From Thamnidium elegans (lineage: Eukaryota; Mucoromycota; Mucoromycetes; Mucorales; Mucoraceae), in the NCBI GenBank assembly GCA_025201345.1, contig JAIXMG010000017.1, positions 480,001 through 544,000 on the forward strand: 64,000 bases of DNA, given 5' to 3'. The notes under the pieces were generated by a model. It did no database searches, had not been told where the DNA came from, and saw only the letters and a list, made by a program, of their open reading frames with translations. Positions 21,428 to 31,713 of this stretch are shown piece after piece. The translations under genes and the position numbers were made by a program. Each line of letters starts with the position of its first letter. Position 1 is the first letter of the stretch.

Positions 21428-22162
21428 ATGACTCTTTCCATTCCTTTTATATTTGAACAATTTTCATTAATTGTTATCACTTTTCTACTAAGTTATCTCG
21501 GTAAAAAAACAACAATAAAGTAAAAAAAAAAAAAATGTCAATAAACTTATTATTATTCTAGATTATTTTATTTCGTTTGATCCGTTTAACAATAAACCAT
21601 TAACTGTTGAAACAACGACTGAAAATAAACTTGACAACAATAATACTATAAAACCGCAACTCCTAATTGATACCAAAATAACGATTCAAAAGTCAAGGCT
21701 AGAAACCAAGCCAATTACAAGGAGACGGCATTACTCTATATCTTCACGCACAGATATAAACTTTTTTACAAACACGCCAACTTTATCACCTTCGACATCT
21801 TCTTCTACTTGCAGTTCCAATTGGAATGAAGAACGTAGATTATCGAAAGTGGAAGGAATGATTCAGTTGTTTGAAATGGGTGGACATAAACCTCAACGTC
21901 GATACAGTGTGGATTCACATAACTATAACACTAAACAATTTATTCGTGAAAGAAAGTTTGAATTTGTACCTATTGCAGGTGAATGGAAAAAACGGGCCAA
22001 TAGTAATCAAAATAGTCCTGTTCAATTGACTGTATCTGCATCAACGTAAGTACACTAATTGACGACTTTTACTTTTAAAAAAAACTAAATCATTTGATAT
22101 ATAGTCCCATCCGAAGAAAAATGCCTCCGATTCCTGAAAGGAGTAAATCAACTTGGGCTTAA
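21428..22162 (+). CDS. Hypothetical protein with N-terminal hydrophobic segment
   Basis: Three exons (21428-21500, 21562-22045, 22105-22162) encode about 204 residues; junctions are GT-AG and keep frame. Residues 4-24 (SIPFIFEQFSLIVITFLLSY) form a hydrophobic helix that could be a signal anchor. The rest is hydrophilic: a Ser/Thr-rich stretch near 95-110, LSKVEGMIQLFEMGG, RYSVDSHNYNTKQFIRERKFEFVPIAGEW near the end, and a proline-containing C-terminus PPIPERSKSTWA. The VEGMIQLFE segment resembles motifs in other fungal hypothetical proteins, but I do not recognise a family and assign no function. Confidence 0.7.
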
Positions 22163-22249
22163 AAGCTTTGGTGTTATATATATTTGTATAAATAAAACAA
22201 TTTTTTTCCTTTGTCACATTGATAATAATTTTATTTGTTAAGCGCATAA

Positions 22250-23253
22250 TTAATTGAAAGGACAACGTAATCCTTCTCCTTCTGGTGGACGGACAAGTAA
22301 TACTGAAGACCAAACTAAACCTGTAATACGAACAACTGCCTGTATATAGACTATTAGAAAGAAAGAAAGAAAGAAAGAAAGATGTAAATAATAAGTGATA
22401 TACCTGCCTGCATTGTTACATTTAGTACAGGAGATTCAGTTGGTATTTGAGGGCCACAAGCATTATACAAGTTTTTAAAAGTAGTATCATTAACACTTGG
22501 AGACTCATAATTAACACGAAATATTAAAGAATATAAAGTTTCTTTGTAAGGAGCTAAATGAATAGGGCCAGTTCTTGACCAGGCAAATGGTACATAAGTA
22601 TCTCTATCCATTAACACTAGTTCAATATCATTAATTCGAGTAGGAACAAAATTTACAGTATTATCTAGAGTCATGTTTAATTTCCAAGCAGCTCTTAACC
22701 AAGGTTGATGATTTGGTCCCCAATCAGCAGGATCACCTATACGTTCTACTTTTTCACTCTTCAAGACTAACTTAGGTATTCTTGGCCAACAGAAATAAAT
22801 AATGAGACTAATAACGGTTAATACAATGATGACACAAAATATGATAAATATTCTTCTAGATGAGGGAGTATAAAAGAGACCTTGTTGTAACTTTTGTTGA
22901 CGTTTATGTCTTAATTTATCAGTTAGGCATAAATCATTTTGATCAGATATTTTTCTACGACCCCTATTAGTTGTATCGTCTTGAGTTGTTAAAGAAAATG
23001 TATGCTGTTGTATAGCGTGTTCACCATTGATCATGTCTACTTGGTGAGAAGAAGCTAAAGTCATTGCGTCTTCTTCAACATATAGTTCTGCTCTAGATTG
23101 TTTAAAGTCTGGTGCATGGTTTGAGTAAGGTAAATAAGAATGTGTTCTACCAGGTTCAGGTACAAAAATAAGTTGTGTTGTAGATTTTGGTGTAGTAGGA
23201 GATGAGTTTTCATCTTTTTTTTTTATAAAAAGTTATTCTATGCTTTTAATTTT

Positions 23254-23287
<34 letters not shown>

Positions 23288-23410
23288 CTTTTTGTGTGTG
23301 CAAGTATTATCATTTTAATACCTATTTTAGATGATTTATTCACCTTTTGTAGAAGACCTTCTATTACGGTAAGGATCAGGTTGAATTGAATAAAGTGATG
23401 TTGGACGCAT
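22250..23410 (-). CDS. LEA-2-like single-pass membrane protein
   Basis: Exons 23410-23344, 23213-22404 and 22335-22250 give about 320 residues. The N-terminal 143 residues are hydrophilic and Thr/Gln-rich. A transmembrane helix lies at about 144-165 (IFIIFCVIIVLTVISLIIY), preceded by basic residues, so the N-terminus should be cytosolic. After it comes a beta-rich domain (AAWKLNMTLDNTVNFVPTRI, ELVLMDRDTYVPFAW) of the LEA-2/NDR1-like type found in many fungal membrane proteins. The last exon (VVRITGLVWSSVLLVRPPEG) was placed with acceptor GGCAG at 22336 because it keeps frame. A T-run of more than 30 nt lies in intron 1. No specific function is known; a vacuolar or plasma membrane site is a guess. 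Confidence 0.7.
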
Positions 23411-23680
23411 AATTTTTTATATATAAAAGTGAAAAAAGAAAAAAAGGTAGAATGTATTCTTGGTATCTCCTTATGTACATAAAAAATAAAATAAAAAAAA
23501 CTCCTAATAAAAGGGGGAGAAGAAAATTACGTGTGTGTGTGTGTGCATATTATTTAAACTGGGATGGATAATATCGATATATACATATATATGTATTAAG
23601 TACTCATGATCGTTTCTTTTTTTTTTTCGGTTTTATTGTAGTCTAGTAACAAATATATATATATATACAAAAGAGAGAGA

Positions 23681-25054
23681 CTATCTCTTCTTGGGTGCGC
23701 GAGGTTTAACATCTTCATCTTTAACTGCATGAAGCATTAATTTGTTTACTTGTCCTTCGGTAGCATGGAATTTATAACCCTATATAAACAAATAAATCAA
23801 TATATTCTCTCTTCCCCCTAATATATATCTATATGTATTACCTTTGTCCAATCATAACTAACGGCATAAGCAAAGATATTTCCAGTACGATTAAATGCAG
23901 TACAAGAAATGGTACCATTAGCTTTAGGTAAAGTCTTTAATCTTTGTTTTGAATCCTTATCCCAAAGTGACACTAAAAAAGAAAATTTAGTCATTTATCT
24001 TGAATTATAAATTGAATCCTTTACCAGTTCCATCAGCACCAGCAGTTGAAAATGTACCATATACAGGATGGAAAGAAATAGAATTTACTGAATAAACATT
24101 TTTAGTTTCATCACGGTGACATTTGAAAGAGAAACATTTACTACACGCAAAAAAAAAAAAATGTTATTATATATTAAAGTAGAAACAAAATATAATATAT
24201 AACTTACGAAGCATCTTTTTCATCAAGATATTGAATACCAACACGACCTTCAATAGAACTAATAGCATATCCTTGACCATCAATAAAACAAGATATACTG
24301 CGAGTTTGCCATTTAAGAGGAGATATAGTTTGTTTAAAAATAGTAGTTGGATTACTTAAATTAAATATCAATACACTTCGATCTGCTGTTGCAGCAACTA
24401 ATAAATCCCCTTTGGTATCCATAGCATAACACCTTTCTGGAAGTGCTACTGTACCAATAGGCTGCGGTGATCTTAAATCCCAATACTTTACTGTTTTATC
24501 CCAACTTCCAGTGGCCAAGATATTGCTTTGGCCATCCAGAAATTTCGCTGCTTTGATTGGTTCATCATGTGCTCCTACTTGTGTTGTTTGTCCAGTATTT
24601 ACATTATACATTCTTACAGCTTTATCTGCTCCACCAGAAACAATAGACGTACCATCCTAAACCCAAAAAAAAAAGGAGGATTTGTTATAAAAATATACAT
24701 ACACTTGACTCATCGGTAAATATTACTTTAGACCAATCGACACATAAAACAGGTCCTTCGTGAGTATAAGAACATTTAGGTACAGTATTTCCACTTGGTT
24801 GAACTTCATATACTCTAACCTAATTCAACATTTTTGAATTAAAAGGAAAGAAGGGTAAAACACGTTATTATTTCAGTTTACCATGTTATCCCAAGAAGAT
24901 GCTGCTAAAAGGTCTGCTTGCGAAGAAAACCCAATAGCTGAAATTCCATCAGCAGGAGGAGAGGCTACCTTTTTTATACATAAAAAAAAGCTTAGCACAT
25001 TTAAAAATAAAATTAAAGGTTATTATAGTTTACTTCAAAATCAGGAGCTTCCAT
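23681..25054 (-). CDS. RAE1: mRNA export WD40 protein Rae1/Gle2
   Basis: Rae1 binds Nup98-type nucleoporins and acts in mRNA export and at the spindle. Seven exons (25054-25034, 24968-24882, 24819-24727, 24656-24208, 24140-24025, 23972-23842, 23779-23681) encode about 331 residues. Diagnostic strings: [72 protein letters not shown] and [20 protein letters not shown], the order seen in Rae1/Gle2 seven-blade propellers. The N-terminus MEAPDFE is followed by an intron whose acceptor was chosen at AAAAAAG because it alone preserves frame. It lies 94 bp downstream of the putative glycosyltransferase gene on the same strand. Confidence 0.93.
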
Positions 25055-25147
25055 TTTGTTATAAAGAGGAAAAACAAAAAAAGGGAAAAAAGACTTTTTT
25101 ATTATTATTTAAACGTCACCATTTTTTTTTCGTAACGTGTGACAACG

Positions 25148-25816
25148 TTAAACTATACCAGCATTGACGTGCCCAATAAGCGAAGGCATATCACTATGAA
25201 CAAATGCTAAAAACCTCTTTTGAGTTATGCTCAGTTGTTCTTGACAATAGCCAATAGCGATATCAATTGGATCTGGAATTGATCTCAGGCAACTTACTTG
25301 TGACACCAACGTTTCCTTGGAAAATATTCGACATAAAGACTTGTTATCTGAAAACGAAGTACTTAATAGAAACCCTCGCTTAGAACAGTCAAAATTGGCT
25401 AGATCATTTGAAAATAATGGGATTGTATTAATTGCTAGATGATACCAAAGTGTCTTGTTGGTATATACGGGGATTACGTCGTCTTCTAGTAGCATAACCA
25501 ACATAGTATGACCATTATCCACAAAATATTCTAACTCTTGAATATACTTTTCCTTGTACATTAGTTCAAATGAATCTAGTTTAATATCACTTGTCATATT
25601 GTTACCAATAGAGATCTTTGCTTGTGGGAAATTGTTTTTTAAACTAGCTGTATTTCGCCGTCCGTCTTTAGTCAAGATAACTACCGAAATGCGTTTGGAA
25701 ACCAGGTCTTGGACATTAATATTTGAGTCGTATAGCAACGAAAACAAAAACCACGTATTTATTACTACCATAGCAACCATTCCGAAGAACAATTGTCTAG
25801 TAGTCAATGGTAACAT
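25148..25816 (-). CDS. Type II membrane glycosyltransferase-like protein (PGAP4-like)
   Basis: Single-exon ORF of 222 residues. Residues 8-30 form an N-terminal signal anchor (LFFGMVAMVVINTWFLFSLL), typical of Golgi glycosyltransferases. A nucleotide-sugar-binding style start follows (RISVVILTKDGRRNT), then MLLEDDVIPVYTNKTLWYH, whose acidic E-D-D matches the metal-binding motif of PGAP4-type GPI-GalNAc transferases. The C-terminal segment IAIGYCQEQLSITQKRFLAF with PSLIGHVNAGIV fits the family's ending. The protein is short compared with about 400 residues for animal PGAP4. A GPI side-chain role is inferred, not demonstrated. It is divergent from CBF5. Confidence 0.55.
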   Translation of the reverse strand: MLPLTTRQLFFGMVAMVVINTWFLFSLLYDSNINVQDLVSKRISVVILTKDGRRNTASLKNNFPQAKISIGNNMTSDIKLDSFELMYKEKYIQELEYFVDNGHTMLVMLLEDDVIPVYTNKTLWYHLAINTIPLFSNDLANFDCSKRGFLLSTSFSDNKSLCRIFSKETLVSQVSCLRSIPDPIDIAIGYCQEQLSITQKRFLAFVHSDMPSLIGHVNAGIV

Positions 25817-26207
25817 CCTGTAACTCTTAAAAAGGAGAAAAAAGATTTTTATGGTAAATAAGATTTTATTTAATTATTACCACATTTCAGGTGTTACAAG
25901 GAAATAACCCTGACTGGCTGGTATGATCGGGAAATGTATAAAAAAATAAAATAAATATATTGATGTGGTAAAATTCACTTCTTAATGCTCTTGCAAAGCA
26001 ACACGTGATGCTTTGATCGAAAGACAAGAGCATAAATGTCTGACATATATTGAAACTCCGGTATTTTACTGTAAACAGTCACCTTTCGCGTGGCTTTTTT
26101 TCACTTTTTTCTTTTTTTTTTCCGGCGGGCACAAATACACACAAATCTGCCTGTCAAATTTTTCTTTTTTTTACTTTGTTCATTTACCAATAATTAATAA
26201 ATAAACG
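25817..26207. promoter_or_regulatory. Divergent promoter region, glycosyltransferase/CBF5
   Basis: The 391 bp between two outward-facing start codons. It holds T-rich tracts (26097-26120 and 26161-26173) next to a short GC-rich patch (CCGGCGGGC at 26121-26129) and A-rich sequence before the CBF5 ATG. No specific operator was recognised. Confidence 0.5.
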
Positions 26208-27832
26208 ATGACCGACAAAACAGTTATCAAGCCTACTGCTTCAGCTCCTGCTATTGACACCTCCAGCTGGCCTCTCCTTTTGAAGGTGAGTCAAAAAAAA
26301 AAGACAACAAAAAAGAAAAAACGAGTACATATATTAACTTTGAATTATTAGAACTATGATCAATTGAATGTTCGTACCGGTCATTATACTCCCATTCCCA
26401 GTGGCTGTTCTCCTTTAAAGCGTCCTCTTGATGAATATGTTCGTTATGGTGTTATTAATCTTGATAAGGTATAAAGTGATTTAAAAAAAAGACTGAAAAA
26501 TTTTTTACTGACAAAAAAAAACTTTTTTTTTATTAGCCTGCTAACCCTTCTTCTCACGAAGTTGTTGCTTGGATTAAGCGTATCCTCCGTGTTGAAAAGA
26601 CCGGTCACAGTGGTACTCTTGATCCTAAGGTTACTGGTGGTTTGATTGTTTGTGTTGACAGAGCTACTCGTTTAGTCAAGTCTCAACAAGGTGCTGGTAA
26701 GGAGTACGTTTGTATTCTCCGTCTCCATGATGCCATTGAGAGTGAAAAGAAGTTATCTCAAGCTATTGAAACTCTTACTGGTGCTCTTTTCCAACGTCCT
26801 CCTCTTATTTCTGCTGTTAAGCGTCAATTGCGTGTTCGTACTATTCACGAATCCAAGTTGCTTGAATTCGATAACGATCGTCACCTTGCTGTCTTCTGGG
26901 CTTCTTGTGAAGCTGGTACTTACATGCGTACCCTTTGTGTTCACTTGGGTCTCTTACTTGGTGTTGGTGGTCATATGCAAGAACTTCGTCGTGTCCGTTC
27001 TGGTACCACTTCTGAAAATGTAATTTTAATACGTGTGTGTGTATTTGTATGTGTACGTATATGCTAATATTTTATTTGTTTATTATTGTAGGATGAGATT
27101 GTTACCATGCATGATGTATTAGATGCTCAATGGTTATATGATAACACCAAGGATGAGAGTTACCTCCGTCGTGTCGTTCGTCCTTTGGAATCTCTTTTAA
27201 CTACTTATAAGCGTGTTGTTGTTAAGGATAGTGCAGTTAACGCCATTTGTTACGGAGCCAAGTTGATGCTTCCTGGTCTTTTACGTTTCGAGAGTGGTAT
27301 TGAGATTAATGACGAGATTGTATTGATGACAACCAAGGGTGAGGCTATTGCACTCGCTTACGCACAAATGACTACTTCAGTTATGGCCACATGTGACCAT
27401 GGTGTTGTTGCCAAGGTTAAGCGTGTTATTATGGAACGTGATACATATCCTCGTAGATGGGGTATGGGTCCTGTTGCTCTTGCCAAGAAGAAGCTCAAGA
27501 CTGAGGGTAAGCTTGATAAGTTTGGTCGTGTTACCGACGAAACTCCCGCCGTTTGGAAGTCTGCTTATGTTGATTATGCTAACAATACTGATGGTAAGCA
27601 ACCTGCACCTGTTTTCGGTACATCTTCAGAAACTGTTGTTGCCGCTGCCGGTATTGCACCCAAGATCACTGTTCTTGATGTTGCTGCCAAGGATAACGCT
27701 CCTGTTTCCACTAAGCGTGCTGCTGAAGAACCCGTTGAAGAGACTGAATCCAAGAAGGCAAAGAAGGAGAAGAAGGAGAAGAAGGAAAAGAAAGAAAAGA
27801 AGGAGAAGAAGGAAAAGAAGAACAAGGATTAA
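26208..27832 (+). CDS. CBF5: H/ACA pseudouridine synthase Cbf5 (dyskerin)
   Basis: Catalytic subunit of H/ACA snoRNPs, isomerising uridines in rRNA and snRNA in the nucleolus. Four exons (26208-26285, 26352-26468, 26537-27019, 27092-27832) give about 472 residues. The TruB-type catalytic motif [17 protein letters not shown] puts the catalytic Asp at about 94. [22 protein letters not shown] and [19 protein letters not shown] follow. A PUA domain runs from about 295 ([19 protein letters not shown]) to about 370. The C-terminus is a [10 protein letters not shown] tract typical of fungal Cbf5. Codon choice is strongly biased (GGT, AAG, CGT), unlike the AT-ending codons of most neighbours, consistent with high expression. 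Confidence 0.97.
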
Positions 27833-28247
27833 GTTCTCTTTTTTTTTATCTATATAATTCAATTTTTTTTTACTCTAAATTTTCAAAATCATGTATACTT
27901 TTTTCCGTTCATTAAAAAAAAAATAAAAAAACCTCTTTCTCATATTAAGTACAACATTTTTGGATGACAGGTTTATATATGACAACAAAGTTTATATATG
28001 ATGGCAACTTTTTATGACGACAATTTTTGCTTAATTGTATTGACTAATTCGCGTTTTATTGTACTTTATGCGAAAAAAAAAAAAGTTGAGTTTAATTAAG
28101 GGATTAAAAACGTTTTTTTTTTTAGTCAAAATTACTTACAGACCGAATTTTAATAAGGCAACATTGAAGTGAAAGAAAGAGGGGGGTATTTAAAAGGGAA
28201 TTTATTTTTTATCTCCTTTTTTTTTCCTTTTTATCACATAAACTAGT
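27833..28247. other. intergenic, CBF5 terminator and TRK promoter
   Basis: Contains T- and A-runs directly after the CBF5 stop and two near-copies of GTTTATATATGA at about 27970 and 27990. Pyrimidine-rich sequence precedes the TRK start codon. No gene is seen. Confidence 0.5.
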
Positions 28248-31237
28248 ATGCCACCCTCAATACTAGACTCTATCTTGGCTTATATCAAATGGTTTTATAA
28301 GACTAAAATTCATTTTTTACAACTACACTATTTATATATATTGTTTATCGCATTATCTACATCTACCTTTTTTTATTATCAACCTGGAACACGTTGGGAT
28401 TATATTGATGCTTTATTTATGGCAACAAGTGCAGCAACTAATACAGGACTCAACACCATTACAATATCGCATCTATCCACTTGGCAACTATTAGCAGTTT
28501 ATTTTAGTTCCTTTTTAGGTTCACATATTGTTATTTCGATTATTATTTTATACGTTCGAAAGCATTACTTTTCAAAGAGATTCGAAGATATTTTAATTTT
28601 CAATAAAGCACAAAGACTTGGAGAAGCAAATAGAAGAAAATTTGAAAAGAATATTCAAGAAATGGAAAAACAACGTAGAAGGAGTCTAGGCTCCTTTGAA
28701 AAGGTTAAACAATATCCTTTACGTAGAAGATTATCTTTTATGTCTGTTCGATCTTCTCCGAATCAAAAAGATGAAGAAAATAATCAAACAACTGTACCGA
28801 ATCATAATCCGAGAAAGAATAATCGTTCGCATTCATTATCTGCTGGCTTTAATCACTTTGATTTATTATCTCATTTTAGAAGAAAGAGTAATCACGAAGA
28901 AGACGATAATATTGATCAGTTTGAACAACCAACCTGTCAATTACCTCAAACAGAGTGTATTGAATTTAATGATGATTCAAATATTACTGCTGTTAGTAGT
29001 AGTAGTAGTAGTAGTAATAGTAATAATAGTTGTCTTGATACAAAAGAAGATACATGTTCTATTATTGAAAATATCAATAATAATAATAATATCTATCGGG
29101 GCAATTCCGAGGCTTCTTTACCGCATACAATCAGACCTAATGATAATACTGTAACCATTCCCCTGATTTATCAAAACGGCAATAAAAATACCAGTAATAA
29201 TATCAATAACGAATCAAATTTTAATAATTCAAATAATATTTCTCTTTGCCTTATCAATACAACCGAGACCATTTTATCGAATTCATCAAGTCATAATCTT
29301 AATTTTAATAATAACAATGATAATCATAATCATAATCCTAATAATAATCATAATCATATACTTCATCCTATTGTGCATTTCTCTACTACTACTGCTACTA
29401 CTACTACTACTACTACTACTAATAACGAAGATATATTAAATCATACTTCAGATACGACAGTAGAAGATAATAATAATACTATATCTGGAAATCAAGGTAT
29501 TGCATTCGCGGAGAATATAGAAAGACAAAGAGAAATAGCGCGTAGAAGATTAGAACAAGATCGAAAATTTGATGATATTTTACAAAGAATAGCTGGTGAT
29601 TCAGATTCAACACATATTAATTTTGATCAAGGTGTTATGATGGATCCAGAAAGTGATGATGAAGAAATGAAGAAAATTATGCGTGAGCCTATTCATAAAA
29701 GTGAATTAACTAGACAACAAAGATATAGACTTGGTGGAGCAGAATATAGAGCAATTGTATTTTTAACAAGATTAATACCAGTATATTATTTATGTTGTTC
29801 TTTAGGATTTGGCTTTATAATTAGAATTTATATAGCTTCTTCTTCATATGCTCAAAACGTTTTAAAGACAACAAATGAAGCGGGACCATTAAATGAATGG
29901 TTATTTTCTTTTTTTACCAGTATGTCTTCCTTTAATAACCTAGGTTTAACACAAATTGATGCAAGTATGGTTCCTTTTCAATCTTCACCTGGTTTTTTGA
30001 TTCCTGTCATGTTTCTGATTTTAGCCGGAAATACGGCATACGCTATTTTCCTAAGATTAATTATTTGGATATTGTATAAATGTACACCTAAATCTTATGT
30101 AATGAGAAAAGAAACTTTCCGTTACTTGTTAGATCACCCTCGTAGATGCTATACTACTTTATTTCCTTCCACACAGACAAAATGGTTATTGATTGTTTTA
30201 ATTGGAATTACTGCAGTTGAATTTGTTAGTTTTGTTGCTTTAAACTTTTGGCTACCGGTTTTAGATGGTATTGACTGGGCGGATCGTATTTTAGATGGTT
30301 TATTCCAATCTATAGCTACTCGAAATGGTAAAAAAGTATATAATATACTAATTGAAATTCTAATTATTTATTTATTTTTTAGCTGGTTATAGTATTGTTG
30401 ATGTAATGGCATTAAACCCTGGTACACAAATCGTTTTTATTGTTGCCATGTATATCAGCGTTTACCCTGTTGCTATTTCTATGCGAAATAGTAATGTTTA
30501 TCAGGTAATTTTTTTTTATTTGTTTATTTATTACACATAAAATATCTTAAAATATGATATATGTATATAGGAACGAGCTTTAGGCATATACCATGGACAA
30601 GGTGATCATGATGATGATGAAAATGAATATGAACACGAGTCCAATGCGCCCAACTTTATTCATCGGTTAAAGAGATCCGCGACCATTAGTAGTGTTGTTA
30701 CCACTTCAAGAAAAGTATTAAGAAAACCAGATTTCTTTGTCATGACACAAATTCAACGTCAATTAACAAGTGAAATTTGTTGGGTTATTTGCTGTATTTT
30801 TGCAATTTGTGTTATTGAAGCAGAAGAGATTTTGGCTATAACTCCTATTACAATTGCTTCAGTTATTTATGAATGTGTATCTGCTTTTGGTAATGTAGGT
30901 GCTTCAGTTGGATATCCTACTTTAAACGCTTCTCAGGCACAAAAATATCATCCAATGAGTAAATTGGTTTTGATTATTTTAATGTATAGAGGAAGACACA
31001 GAGGTATATATGTATATATTGTGTGTGCACATGTTTATATGTGAAACTAACCAAACAAAATCAAAAACAAAATCAAAAAAAGGTTTACCAGCAGCGATAG
31101 ATCGCGCCGTTTTATTGCCTTCGGAGCAATTAGAAGCAAAAGAACAAGAAGACCATTTACTTCGTAGAAGAAATACATCTCTTTCAATTGGAGATGGACA
31201 TGCAGTTATGTTTTATAATAGATCACGAACGCTATAA
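28248..31237 (+). CDS. TRK1: Trk-type potassium transporter
   Basis: High-affinity K+ uptake at the plasma membrane. Four exons (28248-30327, 30383-30504, 30571-31003, 31083-31237) encode about 929 residues. Four pore-loop repeats are visible: SAATNTGLNTI (about 60-70), SMSSFNNLGLT (about 560), IATRNAGYSIVD across intron 1, and SAFGNVGASVGY in exon 3, each with the filter-type glycine. The ending SKLVLIILMYRGRHRGLPAA IDRAVLLP is typical of fungal Trk proteins. A cytoplasmic loop of about 400 residues between repeats 1 and 2 is full of Asn, Ser, Thr and His homopolymers encoded by trinucleotide repeats. Length is normal for fungal TRK. Confidence 0.95.
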
Positions 31238-31713
31238 TTTACGCAAATAAATAAATATTGTATTGCATATGTATAAAATCGTTCGTAAAAATATATACAC
31301 TTTAACCCTGATTTACACAGGTTTTTAATATCTCTCCTCAAAAAAGGTGTATAAATTACTTGTTTTGTTGCCATTATATGTACATACCTTTTTTTTTTTT
31401 TAGAAAACAAAAATCATATTTGTATACTATGTTTGGCATATTATTACATGTGTTATATTTATTTTGTTTTGTTTTTTATGAAGATTTGTTAATGTTTTAC
31501 GACAATTAAAAAACTTATGTAATACTTCCTAAAGTTGTCAATCACTGCGAAATATTTATACCAAATCGTTGGGTTAGAATGTGTTCAATATTTTGCTTCT
31601 CCGTTCAGTTTATTCGTGACTACGAAATCTCTCGGCTTGCCAAGTGTTTGCTCCTTTTTTAAAGCGCACTTTATTTTTCTCTTTTTTTTTTTTGTTCTTT
31701 TTCTATAATCAAT
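31238..31713. other. intergenic, TRK terminator and NBR1 promoter
   Basis: AT-rich, with a T-run at about 31389-31402 and another at 31682-31693 just before the next gene. No gene or RNA was recognised. Confidence 0.5.

Noticed and set aside
24883..25167. 94-codon plus-strand ORF
   Set aside because: Antisense to RAE1 exons 1-2, which fit the WD40 family precisely.
27574..27862. Minus-strand ORFs rich in Phe/Ser/Leu
   Set aside because: Antisense shadows of the Lys-rich CBF5 tail.
28696..29154. 152-codon plus-strand ORF in another frame
   Set aside because: Alternative-frame shadow of the TRK loop repeats (Ile/Val runs from the same trinucleotides).
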